DNA of 22,868 nt, from positions 1 through 22,868 of the forward strand of contig CALPYF020000056.1 in NCBI GenBank assembly GCA_943327755.2, in the 5' to 3' direction. A program made the position numbers and the translations under genes. Positions 13,000 through 20,584 of the stretch are shown here, piece after piece. Source of the stretch: Deinococcus hopiensis KR-140 (lineage in GTDB: Bacteria > Deinococcota > Deinococci > Deinococcales > Deinococcaceae). Below the pieces are notes generated by a model. That model was not told the origin of the DNA. It searched no databases and worked only from the letters and a program-made list of their open reading frames with translations. The first letter of the stretch is position 1. Each line of letters opens with the position of its first letter.

Positions 13000-13021
13000 C
13001 CCCAGACAGAGGCCAAAGGAG
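13000..13021 (+). promoter_or_regulatory. 5' leader element and SD, copy 4 (parB)
   Basis: CCCC (13000-13003), AGACAGA (13004-13010), GGCC, then AAAGGAG (13015-13021). The right arm is shorter than in copies 1 and 2 but the loop is identical. It again lies just after a predicted transcription start. Confidence 0.6.
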
Positions 13022-13029
13022 CGTACCGA

Positions 13030-14802
13030 ATGACCGCAGCCCAGACCCTGACCGAAGCCCCCGCCACCCTGCGCCTCGCCCCCACTCCCACCGCCGAAGT
13101 CGTGCAGCTGCCCTGGACCGCCCTGCGCCGCAGTGGCTTTAACCCCCGCCGCGAGTTCGACCCGCAGGCCCTGTTCCAGCTGGCGACCGACATTCATCAC
13201 AAGGGCGTGCTGCAAAACCTCGTGGTGCGCCCCCACCCCACCGAGGCAGGCGCCTACGAAATCGCCGCAGGTGAGCGCCGCTTCCGCGCCGTGGGCCTGC
13301 TGGTCGAAGGGCTGGAACTGGTGGACGACCAGGGCGGAGCCAGCGACGTGCTGCGCGTGCCCGAGGGCTACACGGTGCCCTGCCGCGTGCAGGAGATGAC
13401 GGACCCTCAACTGCTGGAAATCGCCGTTACCGAGAACTTCCAGCGCGAGGACGTGACCCCGCTGGAGGAGGCGGATGGATTTTCGCAGCTGGTGGGCCTG
13501 GGCATGAAGCCGGATGAAATCGCGGTGCGGAGCGGGCGGGATGTGCGGCTGGTTGAGCAGCGCCTGACGCTGGCCTCTGGTCTGGGCAAAGAGGCCCGCA
13601 AGCTGCTGACCGAGGGCAAGATCAACGTGGCGCAGGCCCAGGTGATCGCGCAGACCACCGGGGAACTGAAAAAGCATCTGGTGAAGCTGGTCAAGGACAA
13701 CCCGCGCCAGTACAGTGCGGAACAGCTTCGCAAGCTGACCACTGAGGGCCGCATTCTGGTGAGTGACGCCTTGTTCGATGCGGAGGCGTCGGGGCTGCTG
13801 ATCGTCGAGGATCTGTGGGGCATCACCCCCGCGTACTTCAAAGACACCCAGGCGGCGCAGGCGCGGCAACTGGCCGCCATCGAGGCGCAGGCCCAGCAGG
13901 ACCGCGACAGTGGGAAGTGGGCGTTCGTCGAGATCGTGCAGGCTGACTACGTTCAGAGCGTGCCCTGGCGCGAGTACGACACCTACGGCCCGGAGCATCT
14001 GCGCGGCGTGCTGTATCTGCACAGCCCCAGTGGGCAGATGCAGCGTCATGAGCGGGTGGTGCGGAAAGCGGACGCCCAGGCCGCACAGAAGGCCCAGCAG
14101 AGCGCCGAGCGGGCCACAGCGGCGCAGGCACGCGCCCAGACGCCCCCCGAGGACCGCCCGGTGAAGGACGCCGCGCACCGGGTCGGCCAGGAGGCCCGCG
14201 CCCGCGTGCTGTGGGGCCAGTTGGTCAACGACCCTCAGCGGTGCCTCGCGCTGACCGTGCAGGGCCTGTTTGAGACGGCCAGTGAGGTCAAGGTCAAGGT
14301 GGACGTGGCCCCCAGCCTGCAAGCCCCCCTGCCGGAAGTCGTGGCAGTGGTGGAGCACTGGACAAAGGCGCGCCCCGATCTGTTCCAGAGCCACAAGGTG
14401 GGCACGATGGTCAACCGGGTGTTTGGGCCGAAGCTGCACGCCGCGCTGATGGAGCTGTGCACGGATGACCTGCTGAGCCTGCTGGCGTATCACATGCACG
14501 ACGCGCTGCACCACTGGTACGGGACGGCGCCCAGCGCGCGCCCCGGCGAGCTGGCCGTGTATGTGGCGGCGCAGACGGGCGCGGACGTGCGGCTGAGCCA
14601 GGAGTGGGAGGTCACAGAGGAGTTCCTGAGCGCCTACACCATCCCGCAGCTGACGGCCCTGGTAGCGACGATGCCCAGGGACGCCCAGCCGAGCATTGCG
14701 TCGGGCGTGAGCAAGAAAGAACTGATAGGGCGCATTGTGGAGGTGGCACCGAAGCTCAGGGAAGCCGGGTGGGTGCCGGACGTGGTGACGTTCAGCCGCT
14801 AA
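13030..14802 (+). CDS. parB: Long ParB/Spo0J-family protein, no adjacent ParA
   Basis: 590 residues from ATG 13030 (AAAGGAG ends 8 bases upstream). Family boxes are clear: NPRREFDPQAL (39-48), GERRFRA (81-87, the CTP-binding arginine patch), ENFQREDVTPLEEA (135-148), and an HTH at about 156-182 (MKPDEIAVRSGRDVRLVEQR). Typical ParB proteins are about 280-350 residues; here about 300 more follow. They include an Ala/Gln-rich coiled coil (about 335-385) and an unrecognised C-terminal domain that resembles no usual ParB dimerisation tail. ParB binds parS and spreads as a CTP-dependent clamp to segregate DNA; no ParA ATPase gene is present in the window. A KorB-like transcriptional or phage-type role is therefore possible. 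It heads an operon reaching the recombinase at 16477. Confidence 0.85.
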   Translation: MTAAQTLTEAPATLRLAPTPTAEVVQLPWTALRRSGFNPRREFDPQALFQLATDIHHKGVLQNLVVRPHPTEAGAYEIAAGERRFRAVGLLVEGLELVDDQGGASDVLRVPEGYTVPCRVQEMTDPQLLEIAVTENFQREDVTPLEEADGFSQLVGLGMKPDEIAVRSGRDVRLVEQRLTLASGLGKEARKLLTEGKINVAQAQVIAQTTGELKKHLVKLVKDNPRQYSAEQLRKLTTEGRILVSDALFDAEASGLLIVEDLWGITPAYFKDTQAAQARQLAAIEAQAQQDRDSGKWAFVEIVQADYVQSVPWREYDTYGPEHLRGVLYLHSPSGQMQRHERVVRKADAQAAQKAQQSAERATAAQARAQTPPEDRPVKDAAHRVGQEARARVLWGQLVNDPQRCLALTVQGLFETASEVKVKVDVAPSLQAPLPEVVAVVEHWTKARPDLFQSHKVGTMVNRVFGPKLHAALMELCTDDLLSLLAYHMHDALHHWYGTAPSARPGELAVYVAAQTGADVRLSQEWEVTEEFLSAYTIPQLTALVATMPRDAQPSIASGVSKKELIGRIVEVAPKLREAGWVPDVVTFSR

Positions 14803-14810
14803 ACGAGCCA

Positions 14811-14829
14811 GGGGGCGCCGGGCGCCCCC
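14811..14829 (+). other. Intercistronic hairpin after parB
   Basis: GGGGGCGCC, G, GGCGCCCCC: nine complementary bases on each side (7-8 usable pairs), 8 bases after the parB stop and ahead of the next SD. No T-run. Confidence 0.5.
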
Positions 14830-14853
14830 ACCAACCCCAGGAGAGGACGCACC

Positions 14854-15198
14854 ATGAATCAAGATGAGAAAAATCCATTTATGGACGCTCTGCAATCCCT
14901 GTTTGAGCAGTCGGGGCACAGTGCTGCCGATGCGCACCGGCTGGCGCTGGAGACGATGGATCGGCAGCGCACTGTGAGTCCTGGGGTGTCGTTCGGCGGA
15001 TTGCATTCGGAGCGCATCGGCCAGCTGTGGGAGCAGGCGCAGCGCACCGGCACCCGGCAACTGCTGCTGGAGATCACGGCAGAAGGGGCCAACCGGGACG
15101 AGTATCACGGGCAGGTACGGGTCCGCGTGATCAGGTCGCAGCGGTGGGACGAGTACGAACGAGCGGCGCACAAGGCCGCCGAGCGGCTGACGAACTGA
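14854..15198 (+). CDS. Small unknown protein, GHSxADA family (copy 2)
   Basis: 114 residues from ATG 14854, with AGGAGAGG upstream. It is homologous to 8805-9167: FEQSGHSAADAHRLALETMD (17-36) against LKRAGHSEADAQRVATHLVH, then TVSPGVSFGGLHSERIGQLW against TVAPGAQYAGLWPEDLGSLW, then ARQLLLEI-type strands. The order (Gly-His-Ser helix, V.PG...GL turn, Leu-rich strand) is shared; catalytic residues are not evident. Within the parB operon it may modulate ParB or host proteins, but there is no direct evidence. The stop is one base before the next start. Confidence 0.75.
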   Translation: MNQDEKNPFMDALQSLFEQSGHSAADAHRLALETMDRQRTVSPGVSFGGLHSERIGQLWEQAQRTGTRQLLLEITAEGANRDEYHGQVRVRVIRSQRWDEYERAAHKAAERLTN

Positions 15199-15199
15199 G

Positions 15200-15451
15200 A
15201 TGACCACCCCCCCGAACCTGAACGGAACCCCCCGCCCTGCTGAGCAGCATTCCCCAGCGCCAGGAAGTGACATCGCCCGCTTCCTGGCACAGGTTGAGGC
15301 CACCCGTACAGCATCCCTGACCGCACAGGAGCGCCGCGACGCCCTGCACCGCATCGCAGAGCGCCAAGAGCAACTGGAGCGCGAACTGCTGGACCTCACC
15401 GCAATTCGCCGGGGCCATGAGCTGGCCCTGAATCTGCCGACCTTCAATTGA
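15200..15451 (+). CDS. Small coiled-coil protein
   Basis: 83 residues from ATG 15200, one base after the preceding TGA, so translation is probably coupled (a separate SD is not obvious). The first 22 residues are Pro/Asn-rich. Residues about 24-78 are a continuous charged helix (ARFLAQVEATRTASLTAQER; IAERQEQLERELLDLTAIRR) with heptad-like Leu/Ile spacing, a probable coiled coil. No family was recognised. Confidence 0.6.
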   Translation: MTTPPNLNGTPRPAEQHSPAPGSDIARFLAQVEATRTASLTAQERRDALHRIAERQEQLERELLDLTAIRRGHELALNLPTFN

Positions 15452-15458
15452 GGACTTC

Positions 15459-15545
15459 ATGACCCACCTGAGTGACCGCCTATCCCCCGCCCTGCTGACC
15501 GGTTTGCACGCCCTTCTGTCGGATCAACAGGGGGGCGCGTCGTGA
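15459..15545 (+). CDS. Possible 28-residue leader peptide before the recombinase
   Basis: ATG 15459 has GAGGA five bases upstream. The frame ends at TGA 15543-15545, overlapping the GTG of the recombinase gene. The peptide (MTHLSDRLSPALLTGLHALL, then SDQQGGAS) forms one amphipathic helix. The SD and exact stop/start overlap suggest it is translated mainly to deliver ribosomes to the recombinase start. Confidence 0.5.
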   Translation: MTHLSDRLSPALLTGLHALLSDQQGGAS

Positions 15546-16477
15546 CCGGGGCCGGTAGCTTGCACGCGCCTGTGGCAGCGTTCGAGGCGTACCTGTCCCG
15601 GGAAGAGGGCCTGAGCCCCGCGACCGCCCGGCAGTACAGGCTGGACGTGACTGCGCTGGCCACGTGGCTGGGTGCTGAGCGCCCCATGGTGCAGGCGTGG
15701 GAGAAGGTGGGGGCGCGGGAACTGCGCGCGTACTTCCAGGTGCACCAGGCCGCCCCCGCGAGAACGCGGCGGCTCATCAGTTCCTGGAAGAAGTTCTGGC
15801 GGTACCTTGCGGACGTCGAGCACCTGGAGCTGCAGAACGGCCCGGCAGAACTGAAATCGCCGAAGCTGCCCGCGCGGCTGCCGAAGGCACTGACGACCGC
15901 GGAGGTCTCCCGACTCCTGACGGCCGCGAAGAATCAGAGCAGTCCGGACAAGGCCCTGCGGGACTGGACGCTGCTGGCCTTCCTGTACGGCACGGGGTGC
16001 CGGATCTCCGAAGTGCTGCAGTTGACCTTAGAAGCAGTAGAGGTGGACGAGGACCAGGTGCCGGTGGCCATCCGCGTGATCGGGAAGGGCGACAAGGAGC
16101 GCCAAGTGTACCTGAGCCCCACGGCGCAGCGGGCCCTGCAGGGCTGGCTGAAGGTGCGCCGGAAAGCTGGAGCGCCGGCAGGGCCATACGTGTTTACGCC
16201 TCTCAAGGGTGCTGGTGCGGGGCAGCCATTCCCGGTGCGCACCATCGAACAGGCGACGCGTCGGGCAGGGGAGCGGGCAGGTCTGAGGCCGGAGCAGAGC
16301 ACGCCCCACAAGTTGCGGCACAGCCACGCGACAGCGTTGGTGGAAGCGGGGCGACCAATCGAAGAGGTGCAGGAAGTCCTAGGACATGCCAGCATTGCTA
16401 CTACACAGATTTATACACGGGTGAATCGGAACAGATTAAAAGCAGCGGCCGCAAGCCTGCCAGATGTGTTTGAATGA
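15542..16477 (+). CDS. Tyrosine recombinase, XerC/XerD type
   Basis: 311 residues from GTG 15542, after AGGGGGG; the start overlaps the stop of a 28-codon frame. An N-terminal SAM-like core-binding domain (about 8-95) precedes the catalytic domain. All active-site residues are present: R154 (GTGCRISE), K182 (GKGDKER), H256-x2-R259 (TPHKLRHSH), H282 (LGHASI) and the nucleophile Y291 (IYTRV). Length and motifs match Xer-type enzymes rather than long phage integrases, so plasmid dimer resolution or integration of a small element is likely. It is the final gene of the parB operon. Nineteen bases after its stop lies the end of an IS4 element, so any downstream attachment site may have been split or lost. 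Confidence 0.9.
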   Translation: MTGAGSLHAPVAAFEAYLSREEGLSPATARQYRLDVTALATWLGAERPMVQAWEKVGARELRAYFQVHQAAPARTRRLISSWKKFWRYLADVEHLELQNGPAELKSPKLPARLPKALTTAEVSRLLTAAKNQSSPDKALRDWTLLAFLYGTGCRISEVLQLTLEAVEVDEDQVPVAIRVIGKGDKERQVYLSPTAQRALQGWLKVRRKAGAPAGPYVFTPLKGAGAGQPFPVRTIEQATRRAGERAGLRPEQSTPHKLRHSHATALVEAGRPIEEVQEVLGHASIATTQIYTRVNRNRLKAAAASLPDVFE

Positions 16478-16495
16478 TATACCTTTCACCCTCTG

Positions 16496-17660
16496 CACCT
16501 GACACTTTGCGAGAAATGGCGTCCTGAACGCAGTGCGGTACAACAAAGGGCGGTATCTGGGTCTGTGACGATCCCCGATCCTGCCCGACTTCATGCTGAC
16601 ACGTTGGCCACCTACCTGCACACCCGCTGGCCTCACCGCCGTGCGGACGCGCTCCGTCGGCTTGCCGAAGTCCTTCTGGCTGTCCTCCCATCTGAATCCA
16701 CACTCCACCGCAAGCTCGCGCTTTATCTCCCCAGATCAGCCACGCTGGAATCGAAGACTCGGACGGTGGCCTGCGTGTTTCACGACGTTCAGCTCACGCC
16801 GCAGGACGTCTGTGACGTCCTGCTTCCCTTGCTTCCCGACGGCAAGTTCATCCTGATCATGGACCGCACCACGTGGCATTACGACCAGACGCCGCTGAAC
16901 ATCCTCGTCTTGGGCGTCCTCCTCGGGGGCGCGGTGATTCCCCTCGTCTGGTCGATTCTGCCGTATCAAGGCAACAGTTGCACTGCTGTCCGGATCCTCC
17001 TGATCGCCCAGCTCCTCAAGGTGATGCCAGCCCGGCGATGGGCGGTGTTGATCGCGGACCGGGAGTTCGTGGGGCGCGAGTGGTGCTCATTTCTGCGCTG
17101 GAAACGCATCCGGCACTGTATCCGCATTCGGGAGAACACCAGAATCGAGGATGAACTGGCGCGAGACCTTTTCACGACGCTCTAACCGGGCCAGGTGCGC
17201 ACCCTGTTCGAGCGGACGTGAGTGTATGGGGGCTGGATGCACATGGTCATCACCCTGTCCCCCGCGGGTACAGGGTAATCGTGGCATCAGATTTGCCGGT
17301 GCTGGACGTGTTGCGGACCTATCGGCTCAGGTGGGCGATTGAATCTGCGTTCTTCGCGTTGAAAGCTCGCGGGCTGCATCTGGAGGCCACACACATGACG
17401 GCTCCAGAGCGAATCTCTCGGCTCTTTGGCCTGCTCTGTATCACGCTCGCTTGGATGACGTGGATCGGCGCGCAGCGGACAGAGAATCATGCCCCTCGGC
17501 GGGACAAGCGCGGGCGAGCGGTCGTGAGCGTGACGCGGGTCGGGTGGCAGCTCCCGAGTTAAGCGGCGCGGTGGGGCGGCGAGGTCCTCTGGGACTGTCT
17601 GCGGCTTCTCGGAATGCCGTTCCCAACCGCTAGGACGTCAGTTTCCCGAAGTGTCAGGTG
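16496..17660 (+). mobile_element. Degenerate IS4-family insertion sequence
   Basis: The ends are inverted repeats starting CACCTGACACTT (16496 inward; and inward from 17660 on the other strand). About 29-30 bases are involved, with interrupted matching after base 12 and a shared CGTCCT at the inner edge. The element is 1165 bp, normal for IS4. I see no target-site duplication in the flanks (left ends ...CACCCTCTG, right begins TTGAGCGGTAAG), suggesting recombination or deletion after insertion. Confidence 0.8.
16565..17562 (+). pseudogene. IS4-family transposase, inactivated
   Basis: It starts at GTG 16565. DDE landmarks remain: first Asp in LIMDRTTWHYD, second Asp in VLIADREFVGREW, and the YREK-type block YRLRWAIESAFFALKARGLH (third acidic residue Glu in IES) near 17320-17380. 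The reading frame is broken three times: TAA at 17183-17185, TGA at 17219-17221, and a frame change near 17265, between VITLSPAG and YRVIVASDLP. The product cannot be made intact, so movement would need a transposase supplied from another copy. Confidence 0.9.
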
Positions 17661-17733
17661 TTGAGCGGTAAGTCGAAGTACCTCAATAGATTTACACCGA
17701 TTTCAGTAGTTGAGCGGCATACTGATCCCATCC

Positions 17734-20583
17734 ATGTCCATCATCCCCGACGCTTTTATCCAGAAGTACGCCACCACTAGGCTCAATGAGCGGGGCGGCG
17801 CGCAACTCCACTTTGTTGACCTGTGCGATCTCTTGCAGGTGCCGAGGCCCACGGGTGGCGAGGAGTACCGTTTCGAGAAGCCCGTCCTGAAGGTGGCCGG
17901 GGGTAAGGGCTTTGCCGACGTGTACGCCGAGGGCCGGTTCGGCTGGGAGTACAAGGGCAAGGGTGCGGACCTGAACAAGGCGTATCAGCAACTCCTATCA
18001 TACCGGGAAGACCTGCGCAACCCCCCGCTGCTGATCGTGTGTGATATGCAGACCATCGAGTTGCACACCAACTTCACGGGTACCCAGAAAAGCGTTGTCA
18101 GATGGACGCTGGACGATCTCCGGGACGGCCAGCGCCGCGAGCAGCTGCGCCGGGTCTGGCTGGACCCTGCATCGTTCAACCCGTCGCACCGTATTGAGCT
18201 GGCGACGGTGGCCGCCGTCGATTCTCTGGCGAAAGTCAGTGAGGCGCTGAAGGCCAGGGGCGAAACCCCGGAGCTTGTAGCCCACTTCCTCGTGCGGACC
18301 ATGTTCACCCTCTTCGCCGAGGACGCCGAGCTGATTCCCCGCGAGACCTTCAAGCGTCTGTTGGAGGCTGCGAAAAAGCACCCCGAAGACTTCAAGGAGA
18401 TGTGCGAGGAACTGTTCGCGGCCATGAAGGTCGGCAAGAAGACTGTTGTGGGGCGCATTCCGTACATCAACGGCGGGGTGTTCGACGACACCACCGCCCC
18501 GATGCTGACGGGAGAGGAAGTCAACCGCCTGTACGACGCATCAAGGCGAGACTGGCGGCAAGTGGACCCCACCATCTTCGGCACGCTGTTCGAGACGGTG
18601 ATCGATCCCGGTAAGCGGTGGCAACTGGGAGCGCACTACACCCCGCTGGTAGACATTCTGGACGTGGTGGAACCGGTCATCATGCGGCCCCTGCGGATGG
18701 AGTGGGAGGCACTGCGCGCCAGCCTCAAGCCCCTGATGGCCGAGATTGAGGAGGCCCGTCAGCAGGAAGGGGGTGGGCTGTATGCTGAGGGCGCACTGGG
18801 ACAGGCCCAGACTGATGAAGCGGTGAGTCGGCTCACCGCCTTTCAAGACCGCCTTGCCGCCGTCAGGGTACTTGATCCCGCGATGGGTTCGGGGAATTTT
18901 TTGTACGTCACCATGCGGCTGTTGCTGGACTTGGAGGCCGAGGTCAGGGAGACCATTCGCACCGTGACCCTGAACGTGCCGCCCGCGCCGAAGGTCAGCC
19001 CCCGGCAGATGCTGGGCATGGAGGTCAACCCCTACGCCCATGAGATCGCAGGCATGGTGCTGTGGATCGGCTACCTCCAGTGGATGCGCGAACACCACGA
19101 GCCGTTCAAGGTGTCCCCCGTGCTGGACAAGCTGCCGGAGTTGCTGCATCAGGACGCGGTGTACGACGCAGAGAGACAGACTCTCAGAGAGTGGCCGGAG
19201 GCGGAGTTCATCGTGGGCAACCCGCCCTTCGTGGGGAACACCCGGATGCGCCAGTCTCTGGGGCATGATTACACCGAGGCGCTGCGCGGGGCCTATGAAG
19301 GGCGGGTGCCGGGATTTGCGGACTTCGTGACGTACTGGTTTGAGAAAGCGCGCCAGAACATCGAGGAGGGCAAGACCAAAAGGGCCGGATTGATCAGTAC
19401 CAACAGCATCCGTGGCGGAGCCAATGCAGCCGTGCTGGATCGAATTTTGGCGACCGGGGGCATCTTCATGGCTTGGCCGGACCGGGCTTGGATTCAGGAT
19501 GGGGCCGCCGTGCGGGTGAGCATCGTGGGGTTTGACGACGGCACTCAGCAGACACGGACGGTGCTGACTCACGCGGGGGACGGCAGTGACCCGCAGCGGC
19601 GCACCACCAACGCGCAGGTGGTGGACGTGATTCGCGCGGACCTGACCAGCGGGGCCGACTTGCGGCAGGCCAGACGCCTCAAGGAGAACGCTGGGAAGTC
19701 CTTTGAGGGCGTCAAACCGAGCGGAAAATTTGATCTTCCCGGTCAGATGGCCAGGGAGTGGCTGGACCTGCCTAACCCCAGTGGAGTCAGCAACCGAGAA
19801 GTCCTCAAGCCCTACATCAGCGGGGATGACGTCAATGACCGCAGCATGGACCGGTGGTTGATCGATTTCAACCAGATGTCCCTGGAAGAGGCCGAGCAAT
19901 ACCGCAGGCCCATGCAATACGTCGTCGAACACGTCAAACCCCTGCGCGAGACCAATAACCGGGCGTCGATCCGTGAGAAATGGTGGATTCATGGTGAATC
20001 CAGACCTGCGCTGCGCCGGGCTATTGCGCCTCTTGAACAGTTTATCGTCACGACGATTCATGCCAAGCACCGGTTTTTCACCTGGCTGACTCCAGAAAAA
20101 ATCCCGAACAATGCCTTGACCATTCTGGCGTTTGATGATGACTTTCATTTTGGCGTTTTGAACAGCGCCGTCCACACCATCTGGGCCGGCGCGTTAGGAA
20201 GCTCGCTTGAGGACCGTCCACGCTACACCGCCTCCACTACCTTTGAGACTTTCCCCTTTCCCCGGCCCACGCCGGAGCAGCAAGCGGCCATCGAAGGGGC
20301 CGCCCGCTTCCTGCAGGAAAGCCGGACATTCCTCGGCAACAAAGACGCCCCGGGGCGCAGCGCGGGGGTGAAGTTGGGCCTCACGGAGATGTACAACCTG
20401 CTCGCGGAGTACCGCGCGACGAGAGCCGAGAAGATCACTGGCATAGCCACCCTGGATGATGCCCACACCCTGCTCGATGGGGCTGTAGCCGCTGCATATG
20501 GTTGGGCCTGGCCGCTGCCCGAGGACGAACTCTTGGACAAGATTCTGGAACTCAACCTGACAAGGGCGAAGGAAGAGGCCTGA
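17734..20583 (+). CDS. Type IIL (MmeI-like) restriction-methylation enzyme
   Basis: 949 residues from ATG 17734; there is no SD, so it may be leaderless or near-leaderless, and TTG 17710 would add eight residues. The N-terminal nuclease has D62-x9-E72-x-K74 (GFADVYAE...WEYKGKG), the same spacing as the catalytic D-ExK of MmeI. A helical connector follows. The N6-adenine methyltransferase has motif I LDPAMGSGNF (380-389) and motif IV NPPF (496-499). The target-recognition domain lies at about 650-860 and a helical tail at the end. In this family one polypeptide recognises an asymmetric site, methylates one strand and cleaves about 20 bases away, so no separate methylase is needed. The frame is intact. 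It lies between two dead IS elements and next to a PIN gene, as a mobile defence island. Confidence 0.9.
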   Translation: MSIIPDAFIQKYATTRLNERGGAQLHFVDLCDLLQVPRPTGGEEYRFEKPVLKVAGGKGFADVYAEGRFGWEYKGKGADLNKAYQQLLSYREDLRNPPLLIVCDMQTIELHTNFTGTQKSVVRWTLDDLRDGQRREQLRRVWLDPASFNPSHRIELATVAAVDSLAKVSEALKARGETPELVAHFLVRTMFTLFAEDAELIPRETFKRLLEAAKKHPEDFKEMCEELFAAMKVGKKTVVGRIPYINGGVFDDTTAPMLTGEEVNRLYDASRRDWRQVDPTIFGTLFETVIDPGKRWQLGAHYTPLVDILDVVEPVIMRPLRMEWEALRASLKPLMAEIEEARQQEGGGLYAEGALGQAQTDEAVSRLTAFQDRLAAVRVLDPAMGSGNFLYVTMRLLLDLEAEVRETIRTVTLNVPPAPKVSPRQMLGMEVNPYAHEIAGMVLWIGYLQWMREHHEPFKVSPVLDKLPELLHQDAVYDAERQTLREWPEAEFIVGNPPFVGNTRMRQSLGHDYTEALRGAYEGRVPGFADFVTYWFEKARQNIEEGKTKRAGLISTNSIRGGANAAVLDRILATGGIFMAWPDRAWIQDGAAVRVSIVGFDDGTQQTRTVLTHAGDGSDPQRRTTNAQVVDVIRADLTSGADLRQARRLKENAGKSFEGVKPSGKFDLPGQMAREWLDLPNPSGVSNREVLKPYISGDDVNDRSMDRWLIDFNQMSLEEAEQYRRPMQYVVEHVKPLRETNNRASIREKWWIHGESRPALRRAIAPLEQFIVTTIHAKHRFFTWLTPEKIPNNALTILAFDDDFHFGVLNSAVHTIWAGALGSSLEDRPRYTASTTFETFPFPRPTPEQQAAIEGAARFLQESRTFLGNKDAPGRSAGVKLGLTEMYNLLAEYRATRAEKITGIATLDDAHTLLDGAVAAAYGWAWPLPEDELLDKILELNLTRAKEEA

Positions 20584-20584
20584 G

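Noticed and set aside
12991..15447. 818-codon open frame on the minus strand opposite parB
   Set aside because: Its sequence is Arg/Leu/Gln/His-rich without domains, it spans several well-supported plus-strand genes, and such antisense frames are common in GC-rich coding DNA.
457..15535. 15-base match GGATCAACAGGGGGG at 457-471 and 15521-15535, with a shorter match at 9388-9400
   Set aside because: Considered as a recombinase att core, but one match of this length is expected fairly often by chance in 23 kb, two copies lie inside coding sequence and no flanking arm symmetry is seen.
15697..16473. 258-codon alternative frame within the recombinase gene
   Set aside because: The other frame carries every Xer catalytic residue; this one is Gly/Ala/Arg-rich and featureless.
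17661..17718. TTGAGCGG repeated at 17661 and 17711 near the right end of the IS4 element
   Set aside because: Tested as a target duplication, but no copy exists at the left end, so it is probably chance or a local repeat.
18541..20175. 544-codon minus-strand frame opposite the restriction gene
   Set aside because: It is a shadow of a gene with clear catalytic motifs and has no recognisable domain or start signal.
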